Part shown: positions 33,550 to 45,670 of the stretch, piece by piece | Layout: each line of letters starts with the position of its first letter | How positions within the stretch are numbered: the first letter of the stretch is position 1 | From: Klebsormidium nitens | Lineage: Eukaryota > Streptophyta > Klebsormidiophyceae > Klebsormidiales > Klebsormidiaceae | Assembly: GCA_000708835.1 (NCBI GenBank) | Contig: DF237000.1 | Location: 4,166-68,165, forward strand | Direction: 5' to 3' | Length of the DNA stretch: 64,000 nt | Notes under the pieces: model-generated | Told to the model about the DNA's origin: nothing | The model's database searches: none | Seen by the model: only the letters and a program-made list of their open reading frames with translations | Position numbers and translations under genes: made by a program

Positions 33550-35455
33550 GTCCCAATCACGCTCTCCGAAGATTCAGTCTCTGCTGGAAATTCAAACCTT
33601 CAGAGGTTGGTTGGCTGTAATTTGCTGTATATGATTGCAGCCACTCGTTTTGCCACTCACTTTGCTCCAATATAATCAATTTCCAACTTCGCAAGTGATC
33701 AACATGCCACTGCCCCCCTGTCGCATTCACAGCAGGGACCCTGCACAGTTCTACCACCTTCTTTTCAAAACGGTGCAATGCCAGCATCACAGTGTTTGAT
33801 GCGGCGCCAATCCTTGCAGCACTGCATGCAACGTCCTCTATGGCCTCTCTATGGCTTGATCTGACTTGTCCAGATTGCATGCAATACCACTTCCATGAAA
33901 GGGCCTTCCCACTGCGATTGGCAATGCTGGGATACATCGTCACAGTAATCTTTAATACTTGTAGCATAGCGTGAGACTCCAAACTAAAGGAAGTGCGGAC
34001 TTGGCACATCAAATTTAGGGTTTGGTAGTACTGGGGATGGGCGCGCCCCAGTCAACCGGCCGGCCGTCATCGAAGTCAACCTAGGACCGTTTTGTCCGCG
34101 GGCCAATTTTGTTTCGACGCCTTAAAATTTGGAGCGTAACATACCTGCGCGCTGCATTGCAGCGTTTTAACTTAGAGAAGTTTTAAAAACATACGTTATC
34201 GGACTCTGGCTGCGGCTAGGTAAGCTTCTGTTGCCGTGTTGGACATCCAATCAAACTTCAAAGCTATTGGCATTGCATGCGAAGTTGGAGCACTTTCAAG
34301 AGCCCTTTGCAACAGCGGTTCTTCTGCGCCTACATAAGTTCCCTGAGTTCCGAGGGTTTGAGGACGTTTGACATGTAGTACAGCTAGGTGAAGGAACGCT
34401 TGTATTGCAATCCTTGCATGAAAATCTTGGACTCGGACGCTCTAAGCAGCAAACCGTCTACGTCGTGTTCTGTTGAGTTGAAGAGCGTCAAGGGCTTCAC
34501 CAGATCCTGACTGTAGATCGCAGCATTGGGCTAACGGGATCCCTCCAAATTCTAACGGTGAACCCAGGCAGGCTGAAAGGGCCACATGCAATCTTGATCT
34601 GTGAGGGGATAACCAGCGCATCAAGCAGGCAAGGTTGTAGCAGTGCCAAGCATCTCCAAGTGCTGTCCAAACAGCATTGCAGACTCAATCAGGGAGTAAG
34701 CCTGGCTTCATAGCAGAATGGGCTACCCGATTGAGATACACTTTGGCCGCAACCTAGATCAGCCAGAGGTTAAGGCGAGCCCTCTTCCCCCTGCAGAGAG
34801 GGCTGTTGCGCGGCCCCGCGCTTTTTCTCACTCGCGCTTCTTGGCGGAGTTGACTGCAGACAGCGCGCTCCCTTCTGTGCTCAACAATAGCAATTTCCAA
34901 CATCTTGACATCTCCCCCCTGTTGATGTTCCTCTCGTCAAGGGAACTGGAGAGGGTGAGAGCGGGGAGGAGGGCGAATCTCTCCGCTGCCATTCAAGCAG
35001 CACCGTTGATAAGACCAGAGGGTGGAGAGGGAGAGCGAACCCTCAGCAGTTAGGCGGCGTTGTATATGGTCAGAGTTGCTGGGTGATAGTACTAGGGTTC
35101 GTAGATTCTGCGCAGGTTGCTGGTTGAAAGCCAGATCAGGATTGAGTCCAGGGCCTCCAAAAGGCGGGTTGCTCGCATTGCTGAGGTATTGTAACAGGTT
35201 CATACATGCAGATTGAGTTTCACATAGCTTGATTGAACTAAGGTCTAGACAGGACGCTGTCTCAAACAGGTACTAGTCAAACTATTTGCGTCCGTCGCGA
35301 CTGCGTTTGGTTTGGTCTAGTAGGAGGACAGGGTTTAAGCAGTATTCAGCTGAGCTATAGGAGAAGCTGCAGAGAAGCAGCAAGGGCCAGACTAGCTATA
35401 CTTCGAGCACAGTATCACTTATATTGGTTACAAACTTGAATAGATTGAGAACAGG
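33550..35455. other. Divergent spacer between CFAP144 and the 35.5-kb gene
   Basis: Upstream regions of two divergent genes. A 111-codon plus-strand reading frame at 34718-35053 has no recognisable domain and no support, so I do not call it a gene. Confidence 0.4.
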
Positions 35456-37000
35456 ATGGACGCTTCGGTGAGGGGAAGTCCAAAGGCTGAGGACTACAGG
35501 GTCCCAGACTGTGTTCTGCAGCTCATTCAGGAGCGGCCGCATGGAGGTAAGGAAATTTTCCCAATCTGCATATGGAAGCAATGATTGACATGCAGGGCAT
35601 TGATGGAGGGCTCCGCAGGTTGTGGGCCATTTCAGATGTTCAGCTATTTCGAGCTTGAGCCCATTCACCTTCCAAAGCAGCACATTAAGAGTTGGAGGCG
35701 TCGTCATATCTGTGTGGCTACGCTCACTCAGCTCTGGTCCTGATCGGTTCGCTTGAGTAAGAAAGAGCATTGGTCTACTGTACCTTGCTTGAGGCTGGGT
35801 GTGAGACCGGTCGTCATCATTTGTTTGTGTGCTCTCCTCTTCTTATAGCTGCTAAATTGTTAATGAAAGCCATGCAATGTCGTCACAATCTGTTCATGTT
35901 ATCAACATCAATTTCTTTCCTCTACAGGCAAAGTGCGCCCCAAGTACGTGCCTCCAGAACCCTCTGGGTGGTCGGTAGTGGACACTTCAAGACTAGTCTC
36001 TGTATTGCAAGCTGCTCCTTCAGAACGTGATGCTGCCACTGCTCTTCTGGACCTAGCCTCGGTGTCTGGACCAGAGCCGCTTGGAGAGAGGTCTGAGTGG
36101 GCGCGCGCTGCTGCCAGAAGGACGATTGTGGCCGGGGGTTTGGGGAACGGAGCGGTGTCTGGCTGGCAGGTCAAGCAGCATCGGCAGGTGAGAGAAAGCG
36201 GTGATTCGTGTTGGATTTGGAAGTCAAGATTGCCTCTGTCAGCCCCGTCCTACAACCAGGAAGGATGGCAGAGGTGAGAAAGTCGAGAGTGTTGTTACCT
36301 GACCTTGAGCCAAGCTCACTCGTTGCAAACACGAGTTGATACTACTTCCTTGAAGTCGTAATCTCTTGTCTCCGGGGTAAGCTTTGATTGGTTTCCTGGG
36401 GTTCTGTGTACTGGCCTCCATTGCTCACTTCGCTTTCCACTCAAATCGGTGCCCAGTGTCACATGCCTCGCACCCCCTGAGAAACATACCCATCCGGATT
36501 CACGCTGCGAGCAACAGATTATACTAGAAAACCGGACCCATTATGTAACTCTGCCCCGCCACTCACACCCGCTGACTAAGACGTTCTTCTTCCCGCAGCA
36601 TACTGTCATACGTCAGAAAGTTAAGGCAGCTGCCACAGAGGCGCGGCTACAAAGCAGTGGCGATCCCTCCATTGCCCCCCCTCAGCCCCCAGCCAGCAAA
36701 GTCTTCGTAGCAAACTTTGTGGGTAAACAGCCGCCCCTCTCGTCCGGGTTTGGTCTGTCAATGGCAAGGTCGTTCGATTGGATTCCGACGGAGGAAGAAG
36801 GACCCCTGGAAGTCGAGGGGTCAGAACTCGTCACTAGCCCTGATGTTATGATTCCAATCAAACCTGCAAAGCCGAAACGGAGGGGAGCCCAGGGGCAAAA
36901 AGGCGGGGGAGACTGCCAACGGAGCCGAAGCCCGCAGCAGAAGCGAACGTCGTCTGAGGTCAGTCTCGCGGAGTTGTACTTACTGGTTACAGACAATTGA
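35456..37000 (+). CDS. Unrecognised 250-residue protein, 3 exons
   Basis: Exons 35456-35546, 35928-36187 and 36599-37000 join in phase with clean GT-AG sites. The start is the ATG of MDASVRGSPKAEDY. I do not recognise the family. Features: an N-terminal Pro-containing stretch (KYVPPEPSGW); a helical, Ala/Arg-rich middle (ERDAATALLDLA, EWARAAARR); conserved-looking FVANFVGKQPP and SFDWIPTEEEGP; and a basic C-terminus (KPAKPKRRGAQ) that could be a nuclear localisation signal. No signal peptide or membrane helix. Codon periodicity and splice sites argue it is real. The last exon may continue: a possible donor (TCTGAG then GTCAGT) near 36958 could lead to another exon, so the C-terminus is uncertain. 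It is divergent from CFAP144, which hints weakly at a ciliary role. Confidence 0.6.
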
Positions 37001-39900
37001 GGGTTCCAGCACAATGCCTGGAATTGTGGGACGTCGGAAACCGATGATATCGTGAGGGTGTTAGTCTCTCTTTGCCAGCAAATTGATTTATGAAGCTGCA
37101 TGTGTGAATCTCCAAACATTTCAGAGTATCTGGGGTACGGAGCCAATCTGCCTTTCACTTTCGTGACATGAATCTCGAGGAGAATGATTGTGCTTGTGTA
37201 ATTGTCGCCTGTGCTTTCAATCTGTTGGAATCATCAAATGAATCTTGAAGGTTCTGAGACAAATGTTTTTCCGATTCGTCTCGTGTCTCAAGCACATGAC
37301 ATAGAGTTGCACGATTGGTCACATTGGTGTCATATTGCTGACTAAACAGAGACCGCTGAGGACACTCCTGCCGCTCACAAGTGTTGCGATCGAGTTCCTA
37401 GTTTGAGATGCTGATGGGTAAACGTTGAACCTGAAAATTGAGTGGAATTTTGCAGGTTGTGGTGGTTCCATGGTCTATCACTGCTCAACAAGGCCGCATT
37501 GAAACAATCGCAAACGACAAGCCTCGGAAGTGCTGGGTCTAGGTAACGATTGAAACGTCGACCAAGCGTTCGCTCGATTGCGGATTCGAATGATCAATTG
37601 GAAATTTGTGATTGGAAATTTGTTGCGGCAAGTCAAGAAAGTCAAATATTCTCGCTCATGACCACTTCCCTTTGTAGATTAATTTTAAGAATTGGTCGCC
37701 GACAGCCAGATTCGATTCTTGGGTCCATTCATCGCGTACAAGCAACGCTTTCACTCCGTTTAGTACTAGCTCCGCAAGCCCTTGTACGATAGTTTTCAAC
37801 GGCATGCAACATAGCACAGACGCCATCAAATTATGTACGACTCCGATGAGAAGTTCTCGTTGCTAGGTCAATCGTACTATAGATATGTGCATGTCGCTCC
37901 ATCCTCGGCTGTTATATAAGTGTCCATCAGCTTACATTCACGTCTGCTAGCTAGCTCAACAATACCTGCGCCAATGATGATGCCTGAGGTGCCATGCTCC
38001 ACGTCACTGGGCCTCAAAATCTTATATATCGACAGGCTTGCATCACTAATACACATGCATTGATTCATGATCACTTTGTATATATCGATCTAACTGCTAT
38101 ATGTTGCTGAAGCTTTCAAAGCAACGGCTGCTAGCATGTGCGGCCGCCTAGCTGACCGCCTGAATTGCGCAAGCCTGGCGCGGCGTGGTTCCATACACGT
38201 TCCATACAATGTCCGATTGACACTAAGTTCAAGGTCATGCAGAAATCTGTTAAGTATGCAGATAGATTTCATGCAACCAGGTTCCATTCGAACCGCGGCC
38301 ATGCAGGGACTGGGTACGTCCGGGTTTTTATTAGTTCAACGGCAGGTTGGCTCAGTGTGCGCATGATTATATCCAGAGCCGGCCGGCGGGCCAGGCCGGC
38401 GCCCGGGCAGATGCTCATGCTTCATGGCATCATGAGCCTAGCTAGATTCCTCCTATAGATCATATTCATCGTGGCATTTGTTCAACATGAACTTAATGAA
38501 AACGAAGTCTGAAGATGTGAAGATCTCCAAAATACAAGGCTAGAAGACTAGAATGCCCCTAGAATGTACAGCGGTTTGCTTAAAACTTGTCCGCAGCAAC
38601 CTTGTCGCTTTTCTCCCGCACGCGAAGTTGAGAACTGAGTGCCATACGGTAGTAATCAGGCTTAGTACTTGCAAGCGTAACGTGTAGTGTCTCCAATTCG
38701 AGTCGCCCGCGTCCACTGCATCGAAGGCTGTTGGGGGGCTGTTGCTAGTGCAGCAATGGTACCGGTGCATGCTACCGCGCCTGTACATTGATGCCGGCCG
38801 GCCACGGGCCAACTCGTGGGAAACAGACTTTGCGCGCGAGCCGCCAGGTGAGACCACATGAGCATTTTCAACCGTCCGATGAGAATCATCGACGGCTGTC
38901 CTTGGGTTTTGACACAACTGCTGCTGCAGCGCAATGATGATTCTCATGCATGTGGTCGCGGGTCAAAGTTGAATCAAGCATCGGCACCATGAGCTTGAAG
39001 AATCAGAAGATCAGATTACAAGATCAGGGCAGAAGTTGAAGATGCATTTTCCATTGCTATTCAGAACTCAGAAGTTGATCGTGCAACTTGCACTAGAGTC
39101 CTCAGTGCTTCCGCAATTGTGGACCTGCCGACCGCCTTCTTCTGGCTTACCATCATCTGGTCTGTGTGGGTGTAGACATCTGCTGACGGTGTTCTCTCCT
39201 GATCTGATCATCCGGCCGGGCTTCAGTCTTTGGTGGAAACTTTTCTTACCACAGGTGCTGGATCAGGCCTCAATTCATGCCCAAGAAGAACAACTGGCTT
39301 CTTTTCAAAAATCAGGGCAGGAAGAGGGGCGTGTAGGCTTGCATAATTGAGCGGGGCACACAAGCGATCCGAGTACAAATGCTTCAGATCTTGGCGTGAA
39401 ATAGCAAGATCAAGTACATGGTTGCTTTGAGCAGAGCGCTAGGTGTCTTTTGATACAAAGCGCAACAGGAAAGCTTTTCAAGTGAAGGAGAAAGGTCAAT
39501 GAGAGGGCTTTGAGCAGAGAGCTACTTGTCATCTGGTACAAGCACAGCCTTTTGGACACTGCGCCATGGCAACTACTGCAATGCTGTCCGCACGACAGTC
39601 AAGTGGCCTGCTGGCAGGAAGCTCGCTGAGGGAAAATGAAAGGCGTGGATCACAGCCAAGAATTCCCTCGAGGTTTGGGCCCAATTCAACGCACATCAGG
39701 GATCTCAAGGCACCGGCGCCAACCATCCCAGGGTAACTTTCCATCCTACCCGTAGTGCGTAGAGTTTTGTGCAGCAATTGTCTTTTTGGAAGAGTGGCGC
39801 CCTTATCCCATCATTCCTAAGACAATTTCAAACCAATAATTTAGGCTATGCCCAGTAAAGCGCATGATCAGATGCTGACATTCTAGTGCAAAGCTTAGCC
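37001..39900. other. Gene-poor interval
   Basis: 2.9 kb with short, unconvincing frames, AT-rich stretches and scattered palindromic hexamers. The right end holds the promoter of the SirB1-like gene. Nothing else recognised. Confidence 0.35.
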
Positions 39901-42900
39901 ATGCTGGGCGAGCAGGTGCCTACGTTCCTTTCACAGTCATTTCCTCCCTCTGATGTGATTCTTTTTTCATTGTCCTGGTTGCCAACAAAGTTAGTGAACC
40001 GTCCACTGATGCCTTGTTGCAGGTTTCAAAAAACTTCTTCCAGAAGGTGCCCAAAGCCGTACAGACACCTGAGGGTGTCTTGTCTACAGCAGTCTGAAAG
40101 CAGTGGATTGAGATCGCCTTCTTACACGGCTTCTGAGGTAAGCGCAAAAAGCCTTGGATGTTGGAATCGCTTCAGAGGCAGCGTTTCTGTCAGAGACACA
40201 TCTGACTTGTCAGCAGAAATCGGAGGTTTGCAGGTGGGGTTGCCAAAGCATAGGCCAGCGGCTGCTCCGGTGCCTACACAACAATGGTATGATCGTTGGC
40301 ATGAGATCTGTTCCAATGGGCGCTCCCAGAAAGCATTGCGTAAAAGTGGTATGTGTGTGCTATTGCAGGCCATTAAAATCTCTCGGTGCCGATTCAAGGA
40401 GGAACTGTCAAAGAAGGATGAAGACATAGACCTTGCAAAGGTGAGATAGAACACCCCCGTTGAAAATGTTTGGAAGACTGTTGTCGACCTTGTTTGGAGA
40501 TGCTGGGTCATATCAGGGGAGAGTCCAGCAAAAGTCTGAAACCAGGAGTGGCCCATGGGAAGGGCACTCTAGATTGAGATGTCGCAACGTGCGGCGGTTC
40601 TTGGGATTTCGGACTTCAGCTTCCTCCCATGATGGGGACTGAGCACGCTTTGAGGACACTCGTTCTGCCTTCTCCAACGTTTGATTCGAATGCCTCGGTT
40701 GGGAACTAAGCAGTGACCATTGGCAAGTACATTCTTTCTCAGTTGTGATCTATCTGCTGCAGTCTGCTCTCCTGATAGCTGCTGAGGATCAGGCGCAAGA
40801 GGTCTGGAACTTCTGCAAAAAGCTCTCAGCCGCAATCAAGGAAGAGCGGGAACCTCCAGTGCTCCCCAGCACGTTCGCAAGTGCAAAACGGGATGTAAAT
40901 ATCGCCATCGGAAGTGACGGCCCACTGCAGCTTCGAGTTGGAGGCCACACGGTGAGTTAAATTTTAGGTTTGAAAACTATTGTTTTTGCGGTAGGAGCCT
41001 CTTTTACAAATCTCACAAGTGTTTCTTTCGGAAAGTCTCAGCGAGGCATGCAATCAATCGCAGCAATGACTCAGTGATCCGAGGCTCTTTTGCATTACTC
41101 TCGGACGTCAGAGACGAAGAAGTCGAGACGCTTTAGAAGCCATTTCATGAATCAGTTCTTGCTTTTACAGGTCGACTACTGGCTCGGCTTCTTGTCAGCA
41201 ATCGGCAGGGAGGTCGAGACCAGATTCTTGCACCAATATGGGGAGGACGCTGCACGCTCCCCTCTTCGAGTGAGTCTGCTTTCGCCCTCGTGAACGCTCA
41301 CATAGAAGTGGATTCTCTTACCTTCGAGGAAGTCCGATCAGTCTCTGCTCGAATAGCCTCTGAACAAGTATCAATGGTGTCAAGGGTGTCAGGAGTCCGT
41401 AAAAGGTGCGCATGTTTCTTTAGCGGACGTCTCCCCTGATCGTTCGAGACTTTTCCTGTAAGCAATTTGCTCGCTGTGCAGCTGATCACGCTCGTAAACG
41501 ACATCCTGTTCCGGGAGTTCGGCTTCAACGGCAACATTCGCTCGGGGGACGTTCGCAACTCGTACCTGCATCTTACGCTCCAAACAGGCAGGGGAACAGG
41601 TACGTCCGTCTCACCACAACCCATCTGCATCACGAAAGCTGATTCTTTCAGCTCGACACAGGAAATATCAACCACAAGACCAGTTCCCCTCGGCACAGAA
41701 CGTTTCAACCCAGTTCACTGAGTTCGCAAACCTCACGTTCCATTAAACCAAGCACAGACTTGATCCTTCTTTCTCAAGTAAGCACGCAGAACAAGATTGG
41801 AAAGCGATCGCGTGGGCCTTAGCGTCTTTGCCACTTTTTTTCTTGTAGCCACGATGATGAGCATCATTTACATCGAGGTCCTGAAGCGCGTCGGGCTGAA
41901 AATGGTGGGAGCCCCCATCTCAAGCGAGTACTTCCTGTGCTGGCCGATGATTGAGGGGGTGCAGGTACGTACCGCTTTAAAGCTCTTCGCGATTGCACTA
42001 GGCACTCCTCTCATGATATTCAAAATGTCCTCGTTGACATAGCGGAGTCTCCTCTTTGCTCTAGCACCATCGATGGCCTGGATGTCATATAGAGCTTCAA
42101 TGGAAGCGGCTCAGAAGTTGCCGAGTTGAAGCCTCCGCAAGTCAACAATTGATGCCACAGGTCGTCGGAAGTTCGAACCCTCAATAGGCTCAGCGGCTAC
42201 CGTTCTCTAGTAGTCTGCTTCCATTCCAGCAGGCCTCTGCAATCCGACGACTTCCGAACTGACAGCGCCCTGGAAGCTGAAACCTTTCAGTAGTTTCTGA
42301 TGTATATTTCCGGCGATCCCGTAGATTGCTTTCGACCCCAACCACAGCGGCCACGGCTACCTCCGCAACGACATCGAGCACATGTTCAGGAAGATGCTGC
42401 CCTACGGCGCGCGGATTGCCCCGCCGTCGTGTCTGGCCACACCTTCAGCGCCTGCCTCACCCCGGTCCCTACCGACGTCACCCCGGTCGGGCCCCACGTC
42501 ACCACGGTCCGGTCCCACGTCACCCCGAGGTTTTAGTACGAACGTCGAAGAAGTGCTGCGCGCGGAGACGGAGGTGGAGAATGAGGCGGTTGAGGAGGTG
42601 GAAGAGATGTCAATTCGGCCCGCCTCGAACCGGCAGATCGTGGCGAGCGTTCTGCGCACTCTGCGGGTAAGTCGTGCACGCCTTGAAGAGAGCGAGAGCT
42701 ATTGAAACGGGTGGACGTGGTGGATTTCAAGTCAGAGTGATTGCAGACAGGCTTGCCTGATACTGCGGACTGTGCGGGTCAGGGGCGCATGCGTTAAGAG
42801 AGTCAAGAGCTTTGGACTTCATTTATACGTGTGGGATGTGAAGCTGAGGCTGGTAGCAGACAGGCTTTGCCAGAACGGAGGTCGTCAGGTGTTATCCCGG

Positions 42901-43727
42901 CCTAATGATTGATACCAACCAGTTTGCGGCTGCGTCTTTACTTCGAGCTTGCCATAAAAGAGTCAAGCAATGGACGAGCATGGAGGTGGAAGCCAGAACA
43001 GCGATGAAGACCCACGAGTGCACTCCCGCACACTTGCTTCTCACCACTTACACGTCATCCGCGCACCGTGCAGAACATCTCCCTGGCGCAAGCTGTGCGC
43101 GCGCTGCGCGAGTTCGCCCTCCAAGCCCCCCTCGGCCGCGCCTCAAAGCACTTCCAGTACTCCCTGGCCCCCGCCGCCATGCAGGGGGTGTTAGACAAGG
43201 ACAAGATGCGACACGCCATCAGCCTCTCGGAGCGTCTTTTGCTGGTGACCCCGGAAGACGCGTCGGCCAGACGAGATCATGCCCTCATGCTCTACCATAA
43301 CAAGTGAGCGATCCACTCTCCAATGATTTTTCAATCGACATGCAGCCCTCCCTGTTTTACTGGCGGCTCGTTTTAAGGGGATGGTTCGAGATGTCCAGAG
43401 GTCGAAGGGCTTGCATCGTTCCGCTTCCGTTCTCTACTCAGAAGTGGTCCAACTGCACCTCCTCGGTTGCTCAATCGACAGCTTGGTTGTGCGAGAAGAT
43501 TTCTTCCAAAGTCCCCCGAAGAGCCTCCGGTTCGTCCTTCGCTCTAAACTACCGTAACTCAAAGCAGAACAATGACGAAATCCACCCTGTGCAGGCAATA
43601 CGGGCAAGCAAAATCGGAGCTAGAAGTCTACATGGGGATGGACATTACGGAAGGCGACAGAGAAGCGGCACAGACCCTGATTGAGAGGGTGTGCCTCATG
43701 GCCCTGGAGGAGAAACTCTGGAGCTGA
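39901..43727 (+). CDS. SirB1-like transglutaminase-fold protein, 9 exons, about 556 aa
   Basis: Exons: 39901-40137, 40234-40440, 40763-40951, 41171-41269, 41482-41599, 41849-41964, 42325-42666, 43074-43303, 43595-43727; phases agree. The first exon is the least certain. Its Ser/Arg-rich, acid-poor sequence (RFQKTSSRRCPKPYRHLR) could be a chloroplast transit peptide. The core matches the SirB1 family: LVNDILFREFGFNGN, then RNSYLHLTLQTGRGTA, MMSIIYIEVLKRVGLKMVG and IAFDPNHSGHGYL. A TPR-like C-terminal end follows (KHFQYSLAPAAM, DHALMLY, QYGQAKSELEVYM). In SirB1 the catalytic Cys of transglutaminases is absent, as it seems to be here (position equivalent to 'RGT-A-TMMS'), so it is probably a binding fold and not an enzyme. 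An inserted Ser-Pro-rich stretch (SPRSGPTSPRSGPTSPRG) sits between the two halves. Biochemical function is not known. Confidence 0.82.
42440..42536 (+). repeat. Coding SPRSGPT tandem repeat in the SirB1-like gene
   Basis: Tandem units resembling 'cggtccggtcccacgtcacc' of about 18-21 bases encode TSPRSGP repeats. They add Ser-Pro/Thr-Ser-Pro sites in a presumed loop between the conserved half domains. Confidence 0.85.
42652..42830 (+). repeat. Echo of the SirB1-like exon 7 3' end and donor
   Basis: The real junction (42655-42705, 'gcactctgcgggtaagtcgt' and the following 'gagagcgagagct') has a decayed copy near 42768-42815 ('ggactgtgcgggtcaggggc' then 'gagagtcaagagct'), offset by about 113 bp. 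The copy lost its donor. Confidence 0.65.
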
Positions 43728-45670
43728 GAGAGTATATCGGACAACTGCTGTTAAGACGGCGGCGTTACTGTAAGAATGAGGTGGATGCATTGTTTGCGCC
43801 CATCGTTGTGAAAGGTGCATCTTTATTTGCTACGAGTTGATTAGATCCAGCTTGCTGCCCCTTAATCAAGTGAGAAAGGGCGGCATACGAAAGGTACACC
43901 GACAAAACAAAGTGGATCCCCATACTGGGCTGACACACAACTGGAAAGTTCCCAGCCTCTGCGCAAGCTTAGTAGACAGTGCAACATAAGTTATTGGTTT
44001 GTTTGACGATATCTTCTATATAAACATTCAAAAGATAAGAGCGCTCTCTTGTTAGTACAAGCTTCAAGGCCGACCGCAAGAAGCAGCTGACTAAATTTCG
44101 ATGCCCAGCTGCGGGTGTAGCGCCGAGGTTCGCGATCTCAACCAGGAAATAATCTAGGAAGTTATTGGCAACAATCACCCTGGCTTCGGCCCGGTATTGC
44201 TCTCTTGCCAACTAAGTCGATCGGGGTCTCATCTGACAAGATGATAGAGCTGGCCCAATCATTGCGCCGTGAGCATGCAGCAATGTGGCTCTGAGATACG
44301 CACGTCACGCATGCAGCGCGGCCTACAATAGGATACTACGAAGCGACGGTCGCAAGGTGTAATGACCGAGAAATAAAGATGAGCTTCCTGCGTGAAACCC
44401 ATAGCTTAGCATTGAATCCAGTGCAAGCCGCTATGTCGTAATGATCCATGCAATATGAACGTCGTCACATGTTGTCCAGAATCAACCGTCTTAGCTAAAG
44501 GCCTTGGTTCGCCAAGCGTGTCGGAAGGATCAATGGCGGCACGCGCGTACGTATATTTCTTTGCGCGGCACCAAAGATTTGCTGACGTCAGCTTCTTCGA
44601 TATGTGCTTCTCACAAGAAAGCTGGCAGGTGGAGGCTCCAACTTAAGTGCTCTCAGTTCAACACACCTTGATCATTCCGGAAATTACTTTCTACCCCTTT
44701 GCAGGCTTGATATGGTAAGGACGAATCATCGTTTTTTTGGAACAGGCAATCCGATGATTAGATAGCTGCGGAGTGAAACCGTTTATTGGTCATAGCCGTC
44801 TGCAGATCATAGTGAGCGGGCCGGCAGGTAGCTTCAAGTCAGCCGTGTGAGGTGCAGTGATGTCATCGATCGAAACATGCTACATAGTGTCAGTCCTCCG
44901 CTAGCTTGTGCTTGATGATTATGAATCGAGACGTCCAAACCCGAAACTTCAATCATGAATAATCTCGGTTGTCATTTCGGACGCACGTTCGTACCCAGAA
45001 GCTTATCGCGTCCCAGACTTCACCAATCCAGTCTCTGTCAAAGCTCTGCGTATGACCTTGACGATACGCGTTAGCCGTAAGCATGCACGAGTGGGCAAGC
45101 TTGGCGCGCAAATATTTGATCAGGAGTGCGCTTGATTGAGCGGGAAGGGGTTTGAAAAAACTTGCAGGCAGCTGGAGGCGTCAACACTACTCAGCGGCAC
45201 TCAGCGGTCGCTTCTTCCGGCGTGCTGGCACACATCAAGAAAGCGTAATAGACTTGGCAGAGTTCTTGAAGGAGCTGAAGATAGAGGTTCCAGCGAGCAG
45301 CGTCCTTGTCACCGTTTCCCACCCGTTTGCCGACTTTCTCAGCTCGATGCGCTTTGAACATCTTAGAGGCCTTCACTCAAGCTGAGGATTTCGAGCTGGT
45401 CTAGAGCTCACGGCTGCCAGACAGAAGGTAGAAAGGGGCCAGCTAGGCAAGTCAGACAAGCTGTCTCCTTGAGCGTCGAACCCCCGACAGATACCTTGGG
45501 CGCTCCTTTCAGAAGCTCTGGAACAAGACGCATTAGAGAAGTCTTTCTTCACCACATTTGGCTCTGGTCTGAGCTCTGAGGGGAAGTAAGCTGGGAATGC
45601 GAGTCCTGTGACGAGACGAAATCATCTCAAGAAAGCTGCAGACAATCTGCTGATATCGGACTGAGCGAAG
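43728..45670. other. Interval between the SirB1-like gene and REC8
   Basis: No supported gene. Short frames near 45136-45385 do not resemble an exon of REC8, whose own conserved start codon lies at 45671. Promoter of REC8 expected at the right end. Confidence 0.4.

Noticed and set aside
34718-35053. Plus-strand frame of 111 codons upstream of the unrecognised three-exon gene
   Set aside because: The downstream gene has its own ATG at 35456 in phase with its exons. This frame has no family signal and cannot be spliced to it in phase convincingly.
35396-35770. Minus-strand frame of 124 codons
   Set aside because: It overlaps exon 1 of the plus-strand gene on the opposite strand and shows no known domain. 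I considered a retroelement fragment, but saw no reverse transcriptase motif.
40350-40370. Possible 20-base intron (GTATGT...TTGCAG) inside exon 2 of the SirB1-like gene
   Set aside because: Far below the size of any spliceable intron, and the frame stays open without removing it.
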